A stretch of DNA of 64,000 nucleotides from Pseudoduganella dura (GTDB lineage: Bacteria; Pseudomonadota; Gammaproteobacteria; Burkholderiales; Burkholderiaceae_D): the NCBI RefSeq assembly GCF_009727155.1, contig NZ_WNWM01000002.1, positions 2,790,001-2,854,000 of the forward strand, in the 5' to 3' direction. Below the pieces are notes generated by a model, which was not told where the DNA came from, searched no databases, and saw nothing but the letters and a program-made list of their open reading frames with translations. A program made the translations under genes and the position numbers. This document shows, piece by piece, positions 25,758-35,063 of this stretch. The stretch's first letter is position 1, and the number at the start of each line of letters is the position of its first letter.

Positions 25758-26525
25758 TTATTTGACTTCTTTCCAGAAGGAGGCATTCAGGCGCCAAGCC
25801 AGGAAGGCGAAGGCCGACAGGAACAGCAGTACCGCCACGCCCAGGCGCTTGCGCGTCTGCTGGGCCGGCTCCGCCATCCACTCCATGTAGCCGACCAGGT
25901 CCGCCACCGCGGTGTCGAATTCGAGCTTGCTCATGGTACCGGGCGTGATCTGCTGGAAGCCGGCGAACTTGTGCACTGTCTTGCCGGCATCGTGCGGATC
26001 CTTCTCGTCCACCCATTTCGCCCCCTGCACGCCCTGCAGCTGCCACAGCACATGCGGCATGGCCACGTTCGGGATCACCAGGTTGTTGAAACCGGTCGGC
26101 CGGGTGTCGTCCTTGTAGAAGGTGCGCAGGTAGGTGTACAGGTAATCGCCGCCGGAGCCGGCCGGGCCCGACTTCGCGCGCGAAATCACGGAAAGATCGG
26201 GCGGCACCACGCCGAACCAGGCCTTGGCATCCTTGGCCGGCATTGCCGTGGTCATCAGTTCGCCGACTTTTCCGCCGGTGAACAGCAGGTTGTTGCGGAT
26301 CTGGTCTTCCGACAGGCCGATATCGCGCAGGCGGTTATAGCGCATCGACGATGCGTTATGGCAATTCAGGCAGTAATTGACGAACAGCCTGGCGCCGTTC
26401 TGCAATGCCGCCATGTCATGCGAACGGTCCGGCGCCCGGTCCAGCGGATGGCCGCCTTCGGCCCCGATGGCCAGGGCCGGCAGCAGCGTCAGCAGAGCGA
26501 GAAACTTCTTCGTGAAATTCATCAT
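25758..26525 (-). CDS. petC: Cytochrome c1 of the bc1 complex
   Basis: 255 residues: signal peptide to about residue 22, heme-binding CLNCH at residues 52-56 with the axial Met predicted in VIPNVAMPHVLWQLQG, and a single C-terminal transmembrane anchor (LGVAVLLFLSAFAFLAW). It accepts electrons from the Rieske protein and passes them to soluble cytochrome c on the periplasmic side. Third gene of the petABC operon; 27 bases from petB. Confidence 0.97.
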   Translation of the reverse strand: MMNFTKKFLALLTLLPALAIGAEGGHPLDRAPDRSHDMAALQNGARLFVNYCLNCHNASSMRYNRLRDIGLSEDQIRNNLLFTGGKVGELMTTAMPAKDAKAWFGVVPPDLSVISRAKSGPAGSGGDYLYTYLRTFYKDDTRPTGFNNLVIPNVAMPHVLWQLQGVQGAKWVDEKDPHDAGKTVHKFAGFQQITPGTMSKLEFDTAVADLVGYMEWMAEPAQQTRKRLGVAVLLFLSAFAFLAWRLNASFWKEVK

Positions 26526-26552
26526 TCGTGTCCTTTGCCAGATGGGCCGGGT

Positions 26553-27965
26553 TCAGTGTGCATGGAAGACGACGCGATCGGGCACCTTCTTGAAGGTGCC
26601 CATCGTGCTCCACCACGGCATCAGCAGGAAGAACGCGAAGTAGTACAGCGTGCCCGCCTGCGACACGATCGTCTTGATCACCGAAGGCGGTTGCGTGCCC
26701 AGGTAACCCAGCGCCACGAACGTGAGCGCCAGCAGCGCGTACAGGACCTTGTGCCAGGTCGGGCGGTAGCGGATCGACTTCACCGGCGAATGGTCCAGCC
26801 ATGGCAGGAACGCCAGGATCACGACCGAACCGCCGAAGAACACCACGCCCCAGAATTTCGCATCGAGCACCTGCGGCAGCATGCCGATGATGGCCACGAT
26901 GGCGATCACGGCGATCACGGCCTTGGTGCGGAACGCCAGCTTCGACTTCAGCCACAGGAAGCTCACATAGGCGGCCACCGCGACCATCAGCACCCACATG
27001 AAGTCGGCGGTGACGGCGCGCAGCACCGAGTAGAACGGCGTGAAGTACCAGGTCGGCGCGATGTGCAGCGGCGTTTTCAGCGGATCGCCCGGCAGGAAGT
27101 TGTTGTACTCCAGGAAGTACCCACCCATTTCCGGCGCGAAGAACACCACCGCCGAAAAGATCAGCAGGAACACCGACACGCCGAACAGGTCGTGAACCGT
27201 GTAATACGGATGCGACGGGATCGAATCGAACGGGTGGCCGTCCGGCCCCAGGTTTTCCTTGACCTCGATGCCGTCCGGGTTCGACGAGCCCACTTCGTGC
27301 AGCGCGATCAGGTGCGCCGCTACCAGGCCCAGCAGCACCAGCGGGATCGCGATCACGTGGAACGCGAAGAAGCGGTTCAGCGTGGCATCGGACACCACGT
27401 AGTCGCCGCGGATCCACAGCGACAGGTCGGGCCCGATCAGCGGGATGGCGCCAAACAGGTTGACGATCACCTGCGCGCCCCAGTAGGACATCTGTCCCCA
27501 TGGCAGCAGGTAGCCGAAGAACGCCTCGGCCATCAGGCACAGGAAGATGGCGAAACCGAACAGCCAGATCAGTTCGCGCGGCTTGCGGTAGGAACCATAC
27601 AGCAGCGCCCGCGTCATGTGCAGGTAGACGATGATGAAGAATGCCGAGGCGCCGGTGGAGTGCATGTAGCGCACCAGCCAGCCCCACGGCACTTCGCGCA
27701 TGATGTACTCGACCGAGGCGAACGCCAGGTTGGCGTCCGGCTTGTAGTGCATCGTCAGGAAGATGCCCGTCACGATCTGCAGCACCAGCACCAGCATGGC
27801 CAGCGAGCCGAAGATGTACCAGAAGTTGAAGTTCTTCGGTGCGTAGTAGCGGCCCCACTGGTCGTTCCACAGCTTGGTCAGCGGAAAGCGGTCGTCGACC
27901 CAGCCCAGCGCCTTTTGTGCCGCCGGCGCATCGGCCGGCAGTTTCGTCTCCTTGAACGCGCCCAT
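26553..27965 (-). CDS. petB: Cytochrome b of the bc1 complex
   Basis: 470 residues. QIVTGIFLTMHYKPD, GASAFFIIVYLHMTRALLYGSY, GYLLPWGQMSYWGAQVI and FFAFHVIAIPLVLLGLVAAHLIALHEVGSSNPDG cover the four heme-ligating His and the Qo-site; the PEWY-like site appears here as APTWYFTPFYSVLRA. It oxidises ubiquinol and moves protons at the inner membrane. One base separates it from petA. The C-terminal extension with extra helices is usual for proteobacterial cytochrome b. Confidence 0.97.
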   Translation of the reverse strand: MGAFKETKLPADAPAAQKALGWVDDRFPLTKLWNDQWGRYYAPKNFNFWYIFGSLAMLVLVLQIVTGIFLTMHYKPDANLAFASVEYIMREVPWGWLVRYMHSTGASAFFIIVYLHMTRALLYGSYRKPRELIWLFGFAIFLCLMAEAFFGYLLPWGQMSYWGAQVIVNLFGAIPLIGPDLSLWIRGDYVVSDATLNRFFAFHVIAIPLVLLGLVAAHLIALHEVGSSNPDGIEVKENLGPDGHPFDSIPSHPYYTVHDLFGVSVFLLIFSAVVFFAPEMGGYFLEYNNFLPGDPLKTPLHIAPTWYFTPFYSVLRAVTADFMWVLMVAVAAYVSFLWLKSKLAFRTKAVIAVIAIVAIIGMLPQVLDAKFWGVVFFGGSVVILAFLPWLDHSPVKSIRYRPTWHKVLYALLALTFVALGYLGTQPPSVIKTIVSQAGTLYYFAFFLLMPWWSTMGTFKKVPDRVVFHAH

Positions 27966-27966
27966 G

Positions 27967-28575
27967 TTATGCCTCGCCTTTCTCGTCTTTGCCGATCAGG
28001 ATGCGGGTATCGCTCAGGTACATGTGGCGCGGCACCACCAGGTTGTCCGGCGCCGGCTTGTTCTTGAAGACGCGGCCGGCCAGGTCGAACGTGGAACCGT
28101 GGCAGGGGCAGAAGAAGCCGCCGGCCCAGTCGTCGGGCAGCGATGGCTGCGGGCCGGGGGCGAACTTGGTGGAGGGGGAGCAGCCGAGGTGGGTGCAGAT
28201 GCCGATGGCAACCAGGTATTCGGCCTTGCGGGCGCGCGCCTCGTTGATGCAGTACTCGGGCGTGAATTCGTCGGGATTGCGCTTCGAGGCGGGATCGGCC
28301 ACCTGGCCATCCGTCTTCTTCAGCGAAGCGAGCATTTCAGGGGTGCGGCGCAGCACCCAGACCGGCTTGCCGCGCCATTCGACGGTGACCATTTCACCAG
28401 GGGCAAGGGAGGAAATATCGACTTCGACCGGTGCGCCTGCGGCCTTGGCGCGCTCGGAAGGTTGAAACGTGCTGACCAAGGCGCCTGCCGTGCTGATGCC
28501 TATCACGCCACCCGCGGCGCAGGTGGCCACTAACAGACCTCGCCGGCTGGGATCGACCTGCTTCTCAATGCTCAT
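27967..28575 (-). CDS. petA: Rieske iron-sulfur protein of the bc1 complex
   Basis: 202 residues from MSIEKQVD; an ATG 15 codons upstream is less likely because the Tat motif then sits too deep. SRRGLLVATCAAGGVIG is a twin-arginine signal/anchor. The 2Fe-2S ligands are visible as CTHLGC and CPCHGS. It transfers electrons from ubiquinol to cytochrome c1. First gene of petABC, transcribed from the 220-bp region shared with mscL. Confidence 0.96.
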   Translation of the reverse strand: MSIEKQVDPSRRGLLVATCAAGGVIGISTAGALVSTFQPSERAKAAGAPVEVDISSLAPGEMVTVEWRGKPVWVLRRTPEMLASLKKTDGQVADPASKRNPDEFTPEYCINEARARKAEYLVAIGICTHLGCSPSTKFAPGPQPSLPDDWAGGFFCPCHGSTFDLAGRVFKNKPAPDNLVVPRHMYLSDTRILIGKDEKGEA

Positions 28576-28795
28576 ACAAACCCCAATCTTATAAAAATTC
28601 GAATATTTGTAAAGCGACAACAGACCTCTAGCAACACAAAATTATAAGTGAACATAAACGCTTATTGAAGCGAAACGTTGCAATAGTAAAAATAGTCACC
28701 ATGTTGCAGCGCACTGCAAACACGGGTCAAACGCTTGGGTCAGGCGTTGAAAAAACAGTATCATCCTCCGGTAACTACCACTACAGGAGGACGGC

Positions 28796-29221
28796 ATGGC
28801 GATGATGAACGAATTCAAGCAATTTGCGATGCGGGGCAACGTGATCGACCTGGCGGTCGGCGTGATCATCGGCGCCGCTTTCGCCAAGATCGTCGATTCG
28901 CTGGTGCAGGACATCATCATGCCGCCCATCGGCAAACTGATCGGCGGGCTCGATTTCGCCAACTATTACCTGCCGCTCAATAACCAGGACCCGAACCTGC
29001 CGCTGCTCGAAGCGAAGAAGCTCGGCGCGGTGCTCGCCTACGGGAATTTCCTCACCATCCTGTTAAACTTCCTCATCCTGGCATTCGTGATTTTCCAGAT
29101 GGTGCGGCTGGTACAAAAGGCCCGTAATCGCCTGGAACAACCCGGCAAGGCGCCCGAAGCGGCACCGCCGGCGGAAGACGTGCTGCTGTTGCGCGAAATC
29201 CGCGACGCCCTGAAAAAATAA
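28796..29221 (+). CDS. mscL: Large-conductance mechanosensitive channel MscL
   Basis: 141 residues. The N-terminal amphipathic helix [43 protein letters not shown] includes the pore-lining TM1, TM2 is [19 protein letters not shown], and the C-terminal bundle ends [12 protein letters not shown]. It opens under membrane tension to release osmolytes. A strong AGGAGG site precedes the ATG; divergent from petA. Confidence 0.97.
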   Translation: MAMMNEFKQFAMRGNVIDLAVGVIIGAAFAKIVDSLVQDIIMPPIGKLIGGLDFANYYLPLNNQDPNLPLLEAKKLGAVLAYGNFLTILLNFLILAFVIFQMVRLVQKARNRLEQPGKAPEAAPPAEDVLLLREIRDALKK

Positions 29222-29257
29222 CCGAGCGGCCACGAGCCGCCATCATGTAGGAACGCC

Positions 29258-30421
29258 ATGCAGCGACTGTGGTTATTGTTTGCGCAAGCGGTGACCATCG
29301 TTCTGGCACTGTACTTTGTTTATTCGGCGGTGCAGCCGAAGTGGCCGCCCGCGCGCCCCGGCACCGTGCAACAGCTCGGTACCCCGACGCAGCCGGCCTC
29401 GGCGATGGTGGCGGCACCCGCGCCCACGCCGAACTCGTTCCGCACCGCTGCGGGCCGGGCGATGCCGGCCGTGGTCAACATCCTCACGTCGAAGGCGTTG
29501 CCGCAAAAGCACCCGCTGATGCGCGATCCGTATTTCCGGCGATTCTTCGGCGACCGCGACAACGACAGCGAAGAGGAAGAGGACGATCCGAACAGCCTGG
29601 GCTCGGGCGTGATCGTCAGCCCGGACGGCTATATCCTCACCAACTTCCACGTGGTGGAAGCGGCCGACGAGATCGAGGTGGTGCTGGCCGATGGCCGCAA
29701 GGCTTCCGCCAAACTGGTGGGCACGGATCCGGAAACGGACCTGGCCGTCATCAAGATCGACCTGAAGCAGCTGCCCGCCATCATCCTGGGCAACGTGGAG
29801 GGCGCCAAGGTGGGCGACGTGGTGCTGGCGATCGGCAATCCGTTCGGCGTTGGCCAGACAGTGACGATGGGCATCATCTCCGCGCTGGGCCGCAACAACC
29901 TGCACATCAACCATTTCGAGAACTTCATCCAGACCGACGCGGCGATCAACTTCGGCAACTCGGGCGGCGCGCTGATCGATACCAACGGCAACCTGCTGGG
30001 CATCAATTCGGCGATCTATTCGCAGACCGGCGGCTCGGTGGGCATCGGTTTCGCGATCCCGGTCAGCACGGCGAAGACAGTGATGGAATCGATCATCAAG
30101 AGCGGCCACGTGGTGCGCGGCTGGATCGGCGTGGAGTCGCAGGAAATCACGCCCGAGCTGGCGCAAAGCTTCGGCCTGCAGCGCGACAGCGGCGCGATCA
30201 TCGCCGGCGTGGTGCGCAACGGCCCGGCCGACAAGGCCGGCATGAAGCCGGGCGACATCCTGGTTTCCGTCGACGGCAAGGCGGTGCGCGACACCAACGA
30301 GATGCTGAACCTGATCGCCCAGCTGCAGCCGGGCGGCAAGGCCACGATGCGCGTGCTGCGCAAGAACCGCGAATCCGAACTGGCCATCACGGTGGGCAAG
30401 CGCCCGGTCCCGAAAAAGTAA
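29258..30421 (+). CDS. DegS/DegQ-type trypsin-like serine protease with one PDZ domain
   Basis: 387 residues: an N-terminal transmembrane anchor (residues 3-26), a Pro/Ala linker, an unusual acidic loop (DRDNDSEEEEDD, around 99-110) and the HtrA protease domain. The catalytic triad is His131 (TNFHVVE), Asp161 (ETDLAVIK) and Ser235 (NFGNSGGAL). A single PDZ domain follows (GWIGVESQEITPELAQSFGL...ADKAGMKPGDILVSVDGK). The membrane anchor and single PDZ are DegS-like; whether it cleaves an anti-sigma factor or acts as general periplasmic quality control is undetermined. It follows mscL by 36 bases. Confidence 0.93.
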   Translation: MQRLWLLFAQAVTIVLALYFVYSAVQPKWPPARPGTVQQLGTPTQPASAMVAAPAPTPNSFRTAAGRAMPAVVNILTSKALPQKHPLMRDPYFRRFFGDRDNDSEEEEDDPNSLGSGVIVSPDGYILTNFHVVEAADEIEVVLADGRKASAKLVGTDPETDLAVIKIDLKQLPAIILGNVEGAKVGDVVLAIGNPFGVGQTVTMGIISALGRNNLHINHFENFIQTDAAINFGNSGGALIDTNGNLLGINSAIYSQTGGSVGIGFAIPVSTAKTVMESIIKSGHVVRGWIGVESQEITPELAQSFGLQRDSGAIIAGVVRNGPADKAGMKPGDILVSVDGKAVRDTNEMLNLIAQLQPGGKATMRVLRKNRESELAITVGKRPVPKK

Positions 30422-30465
30422 GCCGACAAAGTAAGCCGACAAACAAGCGAAATCAAGAGAACCGA

Positions 30466-31161
30466 ATGCACCTGCGTGACCTGAACGGCTACCTGCAAGA
30501 GCTGGCCGAGAACAACAACCGCCCTTGGTTCGTGATGAACAAGCCGCGCTACGACATCCTGCGCGAGGAATTCCTGGAACTCGTCACGCAAGTGATCGTC
30601 GAGGCGGGAAAGTTCGACCGCGAGGTCAAGTTCTGCAACCCGAAGAAGGCGATCTTCCGCATCAACCGCGATGTGCGCTTTGCCCACGACAAGAGCCCGT
30701 ACAAGACGAACTTCTCGGCCGCTCTCGCCCCGAGCGACCTGCGGCGCCCGAGCCAGTCCGGCGGCCCCACCTATTACTTCCAGCTCAACGGCCACGGCCA
30801 ATTGCAGTTCGGCGCCGGCGAATACATGCCGCCGCCGCACCGGCTGCGCGCATTGCGCCGGCACATGGTGGAAGACGCGGCGGGATTTCGCAAGGCACTC
30901 AATAGCCGCGGGCTGAAGGCCACCTACGGCACCATCCAGAACGAAGGCAAGCTGCAACGCCCGCCCAAGGGGTTCGATCCCGAACACGAACATATCGAGT
31001 TCATCAAGCTGAAGAGCTTTTTCGTGTGGACCGACGTGGACCTGGACCTGAACGATCCGGATGCGCTGCTGCCGCTGATCGCCGGCGGCTTCAAGGATGC
31101 GCTGCCGCTGGTGCAGTGGATGCGCGCGGCCAGGGTGGACGAGGAAGACCAGGCGGCATAG
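30466..31161 (+). CDS. DUF2461-family protein
   Basis: 231 residues from the ATG with AAGAGA upstream. The N-terminal LNGYLQELAENNNRPWFVMNKPRYDILREEFLELV and IFRINRDVRFAHDKSPYKTNFSAAL are the family signature, and PTYYFQLNGHGQLQFGAGEYMPPPHRLRALRRHM follows. No catalytic residues are established for this family to my knowledge. Cytosolic, and possibly co-transcribed with the DegS-like gene, 44 bases upstream. Confidence 0.85.
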   Translation: MHLRDLNGYLQELAENNNRPWFVMNKPRYDILREEFLELVTQVIVEAGKFDREVKFCNPKKAIFRINRDVRFAHDKSPYKTNFSAALAPSDLRRPSQSGGPTYYFQLNGHGQLQFGAGEYMPPPHRLRALRRHMVEDAAGFRKALNSRGLKATYGTIQNEGKLQRPPKGFDPEHEHIEFIKLKSFFVWTDVDLDLNDPDALLPLIAGGFKDALPLVQWMRAARVDEEDQAA

Positions 31162-31188
31162 CGGCGCAGGAAGGGCGGCGCGCTGCCG

Positions 31189-32085
31189 TCACCTTCCCTG
31201 CAGCCAGTCCTCCAGGAACTCGACGCATACGCGCAGCCTGGCGGACGTGGACAGCCGCGACGGGTAGATCGCCCACACGTCCGCCGGCTGCTCGTAGCCC
31301 GGCAGCACGCGCACCAGCTCGCCCCGTTCGATCGACGGCCCCACGTCCCACACGGAGCGCAGGATGATGCCGTGGCCATCGAGCGCCCAGCCATGCACCA
31401 CTTCGCCGTTGCTGGCCGACAGCGGGCCGCGCACCTTCACCGTTTCCAGCCCGTGCGGGCCCCGCAGGGTCCAGCGGCCGAAATCCTCGTTGCGCTCGCG
31501 GATCACGATGCAGCGGTGTGCCGCCAGGCCGGCCAGCGTGTCCGGCGTGCCGTGTTCCGCAAGGTAGGCCGGCGCGGCGCACAGCACGCGCGCGTTCGAG
31601 GCGATGCGGCGCGAAATCAAGTGCGGCTCGTGCGCCCGGCCCACGCGGATATCGAGATGAAAATCCTCGGCGATCAGGTCCACCGAACGGTCCAGCAATT
31701 CCAGCTGGATTTCCAGCGCCGGATAGCGCTTCGCCAGCGCGGACAGTGCCGGCGATACGCGGTTGCGGCCGAAGCCGGAACTGGTGCAGATGCGCAGCAG
31801 GCCGGCGGGCGCCATCTTTTCCGTCGATACCGCTTCGCCCATCTGTTCCACGTCTTCCAGGATCCGCAGTGCCCAGCCGTGCACCACGCTGCCTTGCTCG
31901 GTCAGCGTCACGGTGCGGGTGGTGCGATGCAGCAGCCGCACCCCCATCGCATACTCCAGCATCCCGATGCGCTTGCTGACGAAGGCGTTGGAGACGCCGA
32001 GCGCGCGGGCCGTGGCGGCAAAACTCTTCAGGCGCACCACGCCGGCGAACAGCTGGAGGTCGTCCAGCTCGGGCATATTCTTCAC
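31189..32085 (-). CDS. LysR-type regulator (DmlR-like)
   Basis: 298 residues. The winged helix-turn-helix spans LDDLQLFAGVVRLKSFAATARALGVSNAFVSKRIGMLEYAMGVRLLHRTTRTVTLTEQG, followed by a substrate-binding domain. It is divergent from the decarboxylating dehydrogenase gene at 32182 with 96 bases between starts, the usual arrangement of LysR activators and their target (as with DmlR and dmlA). The effector is probably the substrate of that enzyme, such as a hydroxy- or dicarboxylic acid. Confidence 0.92.
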   Translation of the reverse strand: MKNMPELDDLQLFAGVVRLKSFAATARALGVSNAFVSKRIGMLEYAMGVRLLHRTTRTVTLTEQGSVVHGWALRILEDVEQMGEAVSTEKMAPAGLLRICTSSGFGRNRVSPALSALAKRYPALEIQLELLDRSVDLIAEDFHLDIRVGRAHEPHLISRRIASNARVLCAAPAYLAEHGTPDTLAGLAAHRCIVIRERNEDFGRWTLRGPHGLETVKVRGPLSASNGEVVHGWALDGHGIILRSVWDVGPSIERGELVRVLPGYEQPADVWAIYPSRLSTSARLRVCVEFLEDWLQGR

Positions 32086-32105
32086 GATTCGTGCACAGTG
32101 GAGTG

Positions 32106-32133
32106 ACGGAATTGCCGATTATATCCATTCCGT
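32106..32133. promoter_or_regulatory. Inverted repeat, candidate LysR binding site
   Basis: ACGGAAT (32106-32112) and ATTCCGT (32127-32133) are perfect reverse complements separated by 14 nt, inside the divergent LysR/dehydrogenase region. The 21-bp centre-to-centre phase fits a LysR tetramer half-site. A TATGCT hexamer just downstream could be the dehydrogenase -10. Confidence 0.5.
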
Positions 32134-32181
32134 AAAGACGGTATGCTGGACGAATTCGATCGACACCTGACAGGAGACCAT

Positions 32182-33258
32182 ATGGATACGCAACGCATCG
32201 CCGTCATCGCCGGCGACGGCATCGGCAAGGAAGTGATGCCCGAGGGCCTGCGCACGCTGCGCGCCGCGGCAAAACGCTTCGGCCTGCCGCTGGAATTCAC
32301 CACGTTCGAATGGGCCAACTGCGACTACTACCGGCAGCACGGCAAGATGATGCCGGACGACTGGTTCGCCCAGCTGAAGGACTTCGATGCCATCTACTTC
32401 GGCGCCGTGGGCTGGCCGGACACCGTGCCCGACCACGTGTCGCTGTGGGGTTCACTGATCCAGTTCCGCCGCCAGTTCGACCAGTACGTGAACCTGCGCC
32501 CGGTGCGGCTGATGCCGGGCGTGCCGTGCCCGCTGGCGAACAGGCAGCCGGGCGACATCGATTTCTACGTGGTGCGGGAAAATACCGAGGGCGAGTACTC
32601 GTCCGTCGGCGGCCGGCTGTTCGAAGGCACCGAACGCGAGACGGTATTGCAGGAATCCGTATTCACCCGCAAGGGCGTGGACCGCATCCTGAAATATGCG
32701 TTCGAGCTGGCGCAGTCGCGCCCGAAAAAGCACCTGACCTCGGCGACGAAATCGAACGGCATCGCGATCAGCATGCCTTACTGGGACGAGCGCGTGAAAG
32801 CCATGGCGCCGTCATACGACGACGTGCAGTGGGACCAGTACCACATCGACATCCTCTGCGCGCGCTTCGTGCTGAGCCCCGAGCGCTTCGACGTGGTGGT
32901 GGCATCGAACCTGTTCGGCGACATCCTCTCCGACCTGGGCCCGGCCTGCACGGGCACGATCGGCATCGCGCCATCGGCGAACCTGAACCCGGAGCGCACG
33001 CTGCCATCGCTGTTCGAACCGGTACACGGCTCGGCGCCGGACATCTTCGGCAAGAACATCGCCAACCCGGTGGCGATGATCTGGAGCGGCGCGATGATGC
33101 TGGACTTCCTCGGCAACGGCGACGCGCGCTTCAAGGCGGCGCACGACGCGATCATGGCCGCCGTCGAGCAGGTGCTGCGCGACGGACCGCACACGCCGGA
33201 CATGCGCGGCACTGCCGACACCACGCGCATGGGCGAAGCGATCGCCGCGCTGATCTGA
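32182..33258 (+). CDS. Tartrate/D-malate dehydrogenase family (isocitrate/isopropylmalate dehydrogenase fold)
   Basis: 358 residues from MDTQRI, chosen for CAGGAG at ideal spacing. RIAVIAGDGIGKEVMPEGLR, FYVVRENTEGEYSSVGGR, LTSATKSNGIAISMPYWDERV and the catalytic/metal Asp region FDVVVASNLFGDILSDLGPACTGTIGIAPSANLNP match beta-decarboxylating dehydrogenases of the TtuC/DmlA branch. They oxidise D-malate, tartrate or related acids with NAD, Mg/Mn-dependent. The dmlR-dmlA style pairing with the LysR gene supports D-malate or tartrate use; the exact substrate is open. Confidence 0.9.
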   Translation: MDTQRIAVIAGDGIGKEVMPEGLRTLRAAAKRFGLPLEFTTFEWANCDYYRQHGKMMPDDWFAQLKDFDAIYFGAVGWPDTVPDHVSLWGSLIQFRRQFDQYVNLRPVRLMPGVPCPLANRQPGDIDFYVVRENTEGEYSSVGGRLFEGTERETVLQESVFTRKGVDRILKYAFELAQSRPKKHLTSATKSNGIAISMPYWDERVKAMAPSYDDVQWDQYHIDILCARFVLSPERFDVVVASNLFGDILSDLGPACTGTIGIAPSANLNPERTLPSLFEPVHGSAPDIFGKNIANPVAMIWSGAMMLDFLGNGDARFKAAHDAIMAAVEQVLRDGPHTPDMRGTADTTRMGEAIAALI

Positions 33259-33449
33259 ACGTGCCGGGCTGAACATACACGGCTGGCTGTACCGGCCTGG
33301 ATGTCCCGGCCCGCCGCGGATGCCGTTCATCTCGCGGAAAATGCAGTTCGTCGCATCCGCATGGTGGAAGAACCGCGTCCTCCCTATAGTTCAATCAACG
33401 CAGCACAACATCAACGGAACCTCAACTGATCGAACCAAGGGAGCACGTC

Positions 33450-33656
33450 ATGAACATCGCCAAACACATGGAAACCATCTTCCTCGCCACCCTCGTCCTG
33501 ATCGGCGCAACCGGCATCGCCACGGCCGCCGTCTCGAAATACCAGCGCGTGGCACCGGAGCCGAAGGTCTATGCCGTGGCAAGCGAGGGTGCGCCGATGG
33601 CGGTCGTGAAGGTGACGGCGAAACGCCTGACCGCCGCCGAAAAAGCGGCGCTGTAA
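33450..33656 (+). CDS. Small putative membrane/secreted protein
   Basis: 68 residues with AAGGGAG before the ATG. A hydrophobic segment (residues 8-27, ETIFLATLVLIGATGIATAA) could be a signal peptide or anchor, followed by a short Lys/Ala-rich tail with two VK motifs. No family recognised. It lies alone between the dehydrogenase and the 11-bp tandem repeat. Confidence 0.6.
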   Translation: MNIAKHMETIFLATLVLIGATGIATAAVSKYQRVAPEPKVYAVASEGAPMAVVKVTAKRLTAAEKAAL

Positions 33657-33730
33657 TTTCACCGCCACGCGAGCGGCTGGAGAGCCTGGCGAACCAGTCG
33701 TTCCATCCAGCGATGCCGGGCCACGCAAAC

Positions 33731-33796
33731 CGGCATCGAGCCGGCATTGAGCCGGCAATGCGCCGGCAATGCGCCGGCAATGCGCCGGCAATGCGC
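33731..33796. repeat. 11-bp tandem repeat, six copies
   Basis: The unit is CGGCAATGCGC; the four right-hand copies are exact and the two left-hand ones diverge (CGGCATCGAGC, CGGCATTGAGC). It sits between the small ORF and the end of the tad locus, outside coding sequence. Copy number may vary between strains. Confidence 0.85.
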
Positions 33797-33859
33797 CGCA
33801 ATCCTGCGGTACCCGGCCCCCTGCATGGCCGGTGCAGGATGCCGACACGATCACCCGTG

Positions 33860-35041
33860 TCAGGGGGCCTGCAAGGTGCCCTGCGCGGATATTTTCCCGG
33901 CATGCACGATGTCCGGGCGCTGGTCCCGGCCCAGCACGATGCGCAGGTCGGCCATCGCCGTGCCGTTGCCCGGCATGGCGCGTGGCGCCGGCAAGCCGAG
34001 ACGTTGTGCCAGCGCCAGCGCCCTGGCGGCCACGGCCGCATCCGCGCCATTCCTGTACTCGATGCGTGTCGCCTGCACGGCAAAGGGCTTCACATTCGAC
34101 AGCCGGACCGACTTCCATTGCGGCCCCCCGAGCCGGCGCGCCCATGCGGCGGCCATGCCGCGCACGCCATTGCCGTTGCTGATTTCGAGCCGCATGCCGG
34201 CCTCGCCGCTCGCCGGTGCGCCGGGTGCCGCGAGAGGCAGCGAAGCCACGGAAACCACGGACGCCAAGGAAGGCACGGAGAACACGGGAGTCATCGCGGG
34301 TGCGGCCGGAGCAGCCACGCGGCGCAGCTCGAACACGGCACCGACCTGCCGCACTTCGGTGCGCATCATGTCCGCCGGCCAGGGCGTGGCGCGCCGTACT
34401 GGCTCCGATGCCGGCCCCGATGCCGGCGCCGAGGCCGGTGCCGGTGCCGACGTCGGTGCCGGTGCTGGCGCCAGCGCGGCCGGGGCAGCCGTCCCGGTCA
34501 TCGCATAATCCTGGCCGATATCGTGGGTGCGCAGCATGCGCGCCTGTTTCATCATCTGCAGCGCGCGGTCGGTCTGGCCCAATGTTTCCAGTACGGCGGC
34601 CAGGTGCTCCCAGGCGAGCGGCCGGTATGGATCGAGCACGCAGGCCTGCTCCAGCATCGCCAGCGCTTCTTCCCGCTTGCCCTGCAGGTGCAGCGCGTAG
34701 CCGAGATTACCCAGCAGGAAGGCACGCTCCGCGGCGGGCAGCGCCTCGCCTTCTTCCACCAGCGTGCGCCACAGCGCGATCGCCTTGCCATACTCGCCTT
34801 GCCCGGCCAGCAGCACGGCCATGCCATTGCGGGCGGCGGCATGGCGGGGATCGCGCTGCAATGCCTGCTCCCATGCCCGGCGCGCCTGCGCAAGGCGTTG
34901 CGCGGCGTGTTCGGCGCGGCCGAGCGCATAGTATGCGTCGGCGCTGGCGAATGGTACCGGAGCCTTCACCGGCTGCGCGCCGCAGGCGATCAGCAGCGCG
35001 CTGGCGCATGCCGTACTCACCATTTTGCCTGTCATCTTCAT
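33860..35041 (-). CDS. TPR lipoprotein with LytR C-terminal domain (TadD-like)
   Basis: 393 residues with a lipoprotein signal ending LLIAC (Cys20). Several TPR motifs follow (ADAYYALGRAEHAAQRLAQARRAWEQALQRDPRHAAARNGMAVL... to about residue 170), then an Ala/Pro-rich spacer and a LytR_C-type module (RLEISNGNGVRGMAAAWARRLGG...VKPFAVQATRIEYRNGADAAVAARALAL). TadD-like TPR lipoproteins help assemble the Flp secretion apparatus in the periplasm. It is the last gene of the tad operon, 22 bases after tadC. A LytR_C domain in this place is common in beta-proteobacterial tad loci as far as I recall, but its ligand is unknown. Confidence 0.85.
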   Translation of the reverse strand: MKMTGKMVSTACASALLIACGAQPVKAPVPFASADAYYALGRAEHAAQRLAQARRAWEQALQRDPRHAAARNGMAVLLAGQGEYGKAIALWRTLVEEGEALPAAERAFLLGNLGYALHLQGKREEALAMLEQACVLDPYRPLAWEHLAAVLETLGQTDRALQMMKQARMLRTHDIGQDYAMTGTAAPAALAPAPAPTSAPAPASAPASGPASEPVRRATPWPADMMRTEVRQVGAVFELRRVAAPAAPAMTPVFSVPSLASVVSVASLPLAAPGAPASGEAGMRLEISNGNGVRGMAAAWARRLGGPQWKSVRLSNVKPFAVQATRIEYRNGADAAVAARALALAQRLGLPAPRAMPGNGTAMADLRIVLGRDQRPDIVHAGKISAQGTLQAP

Positions 35042-35063
35042 GCCGTCTCCTCGTCAAGATTGC

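Noticed and set aside
30418..30442. Short direct repeat GTAAGCCGACAAA at the end of the DegS-like gene
   Set aside because: Two tandem copies only; most likely a slippage event without function.
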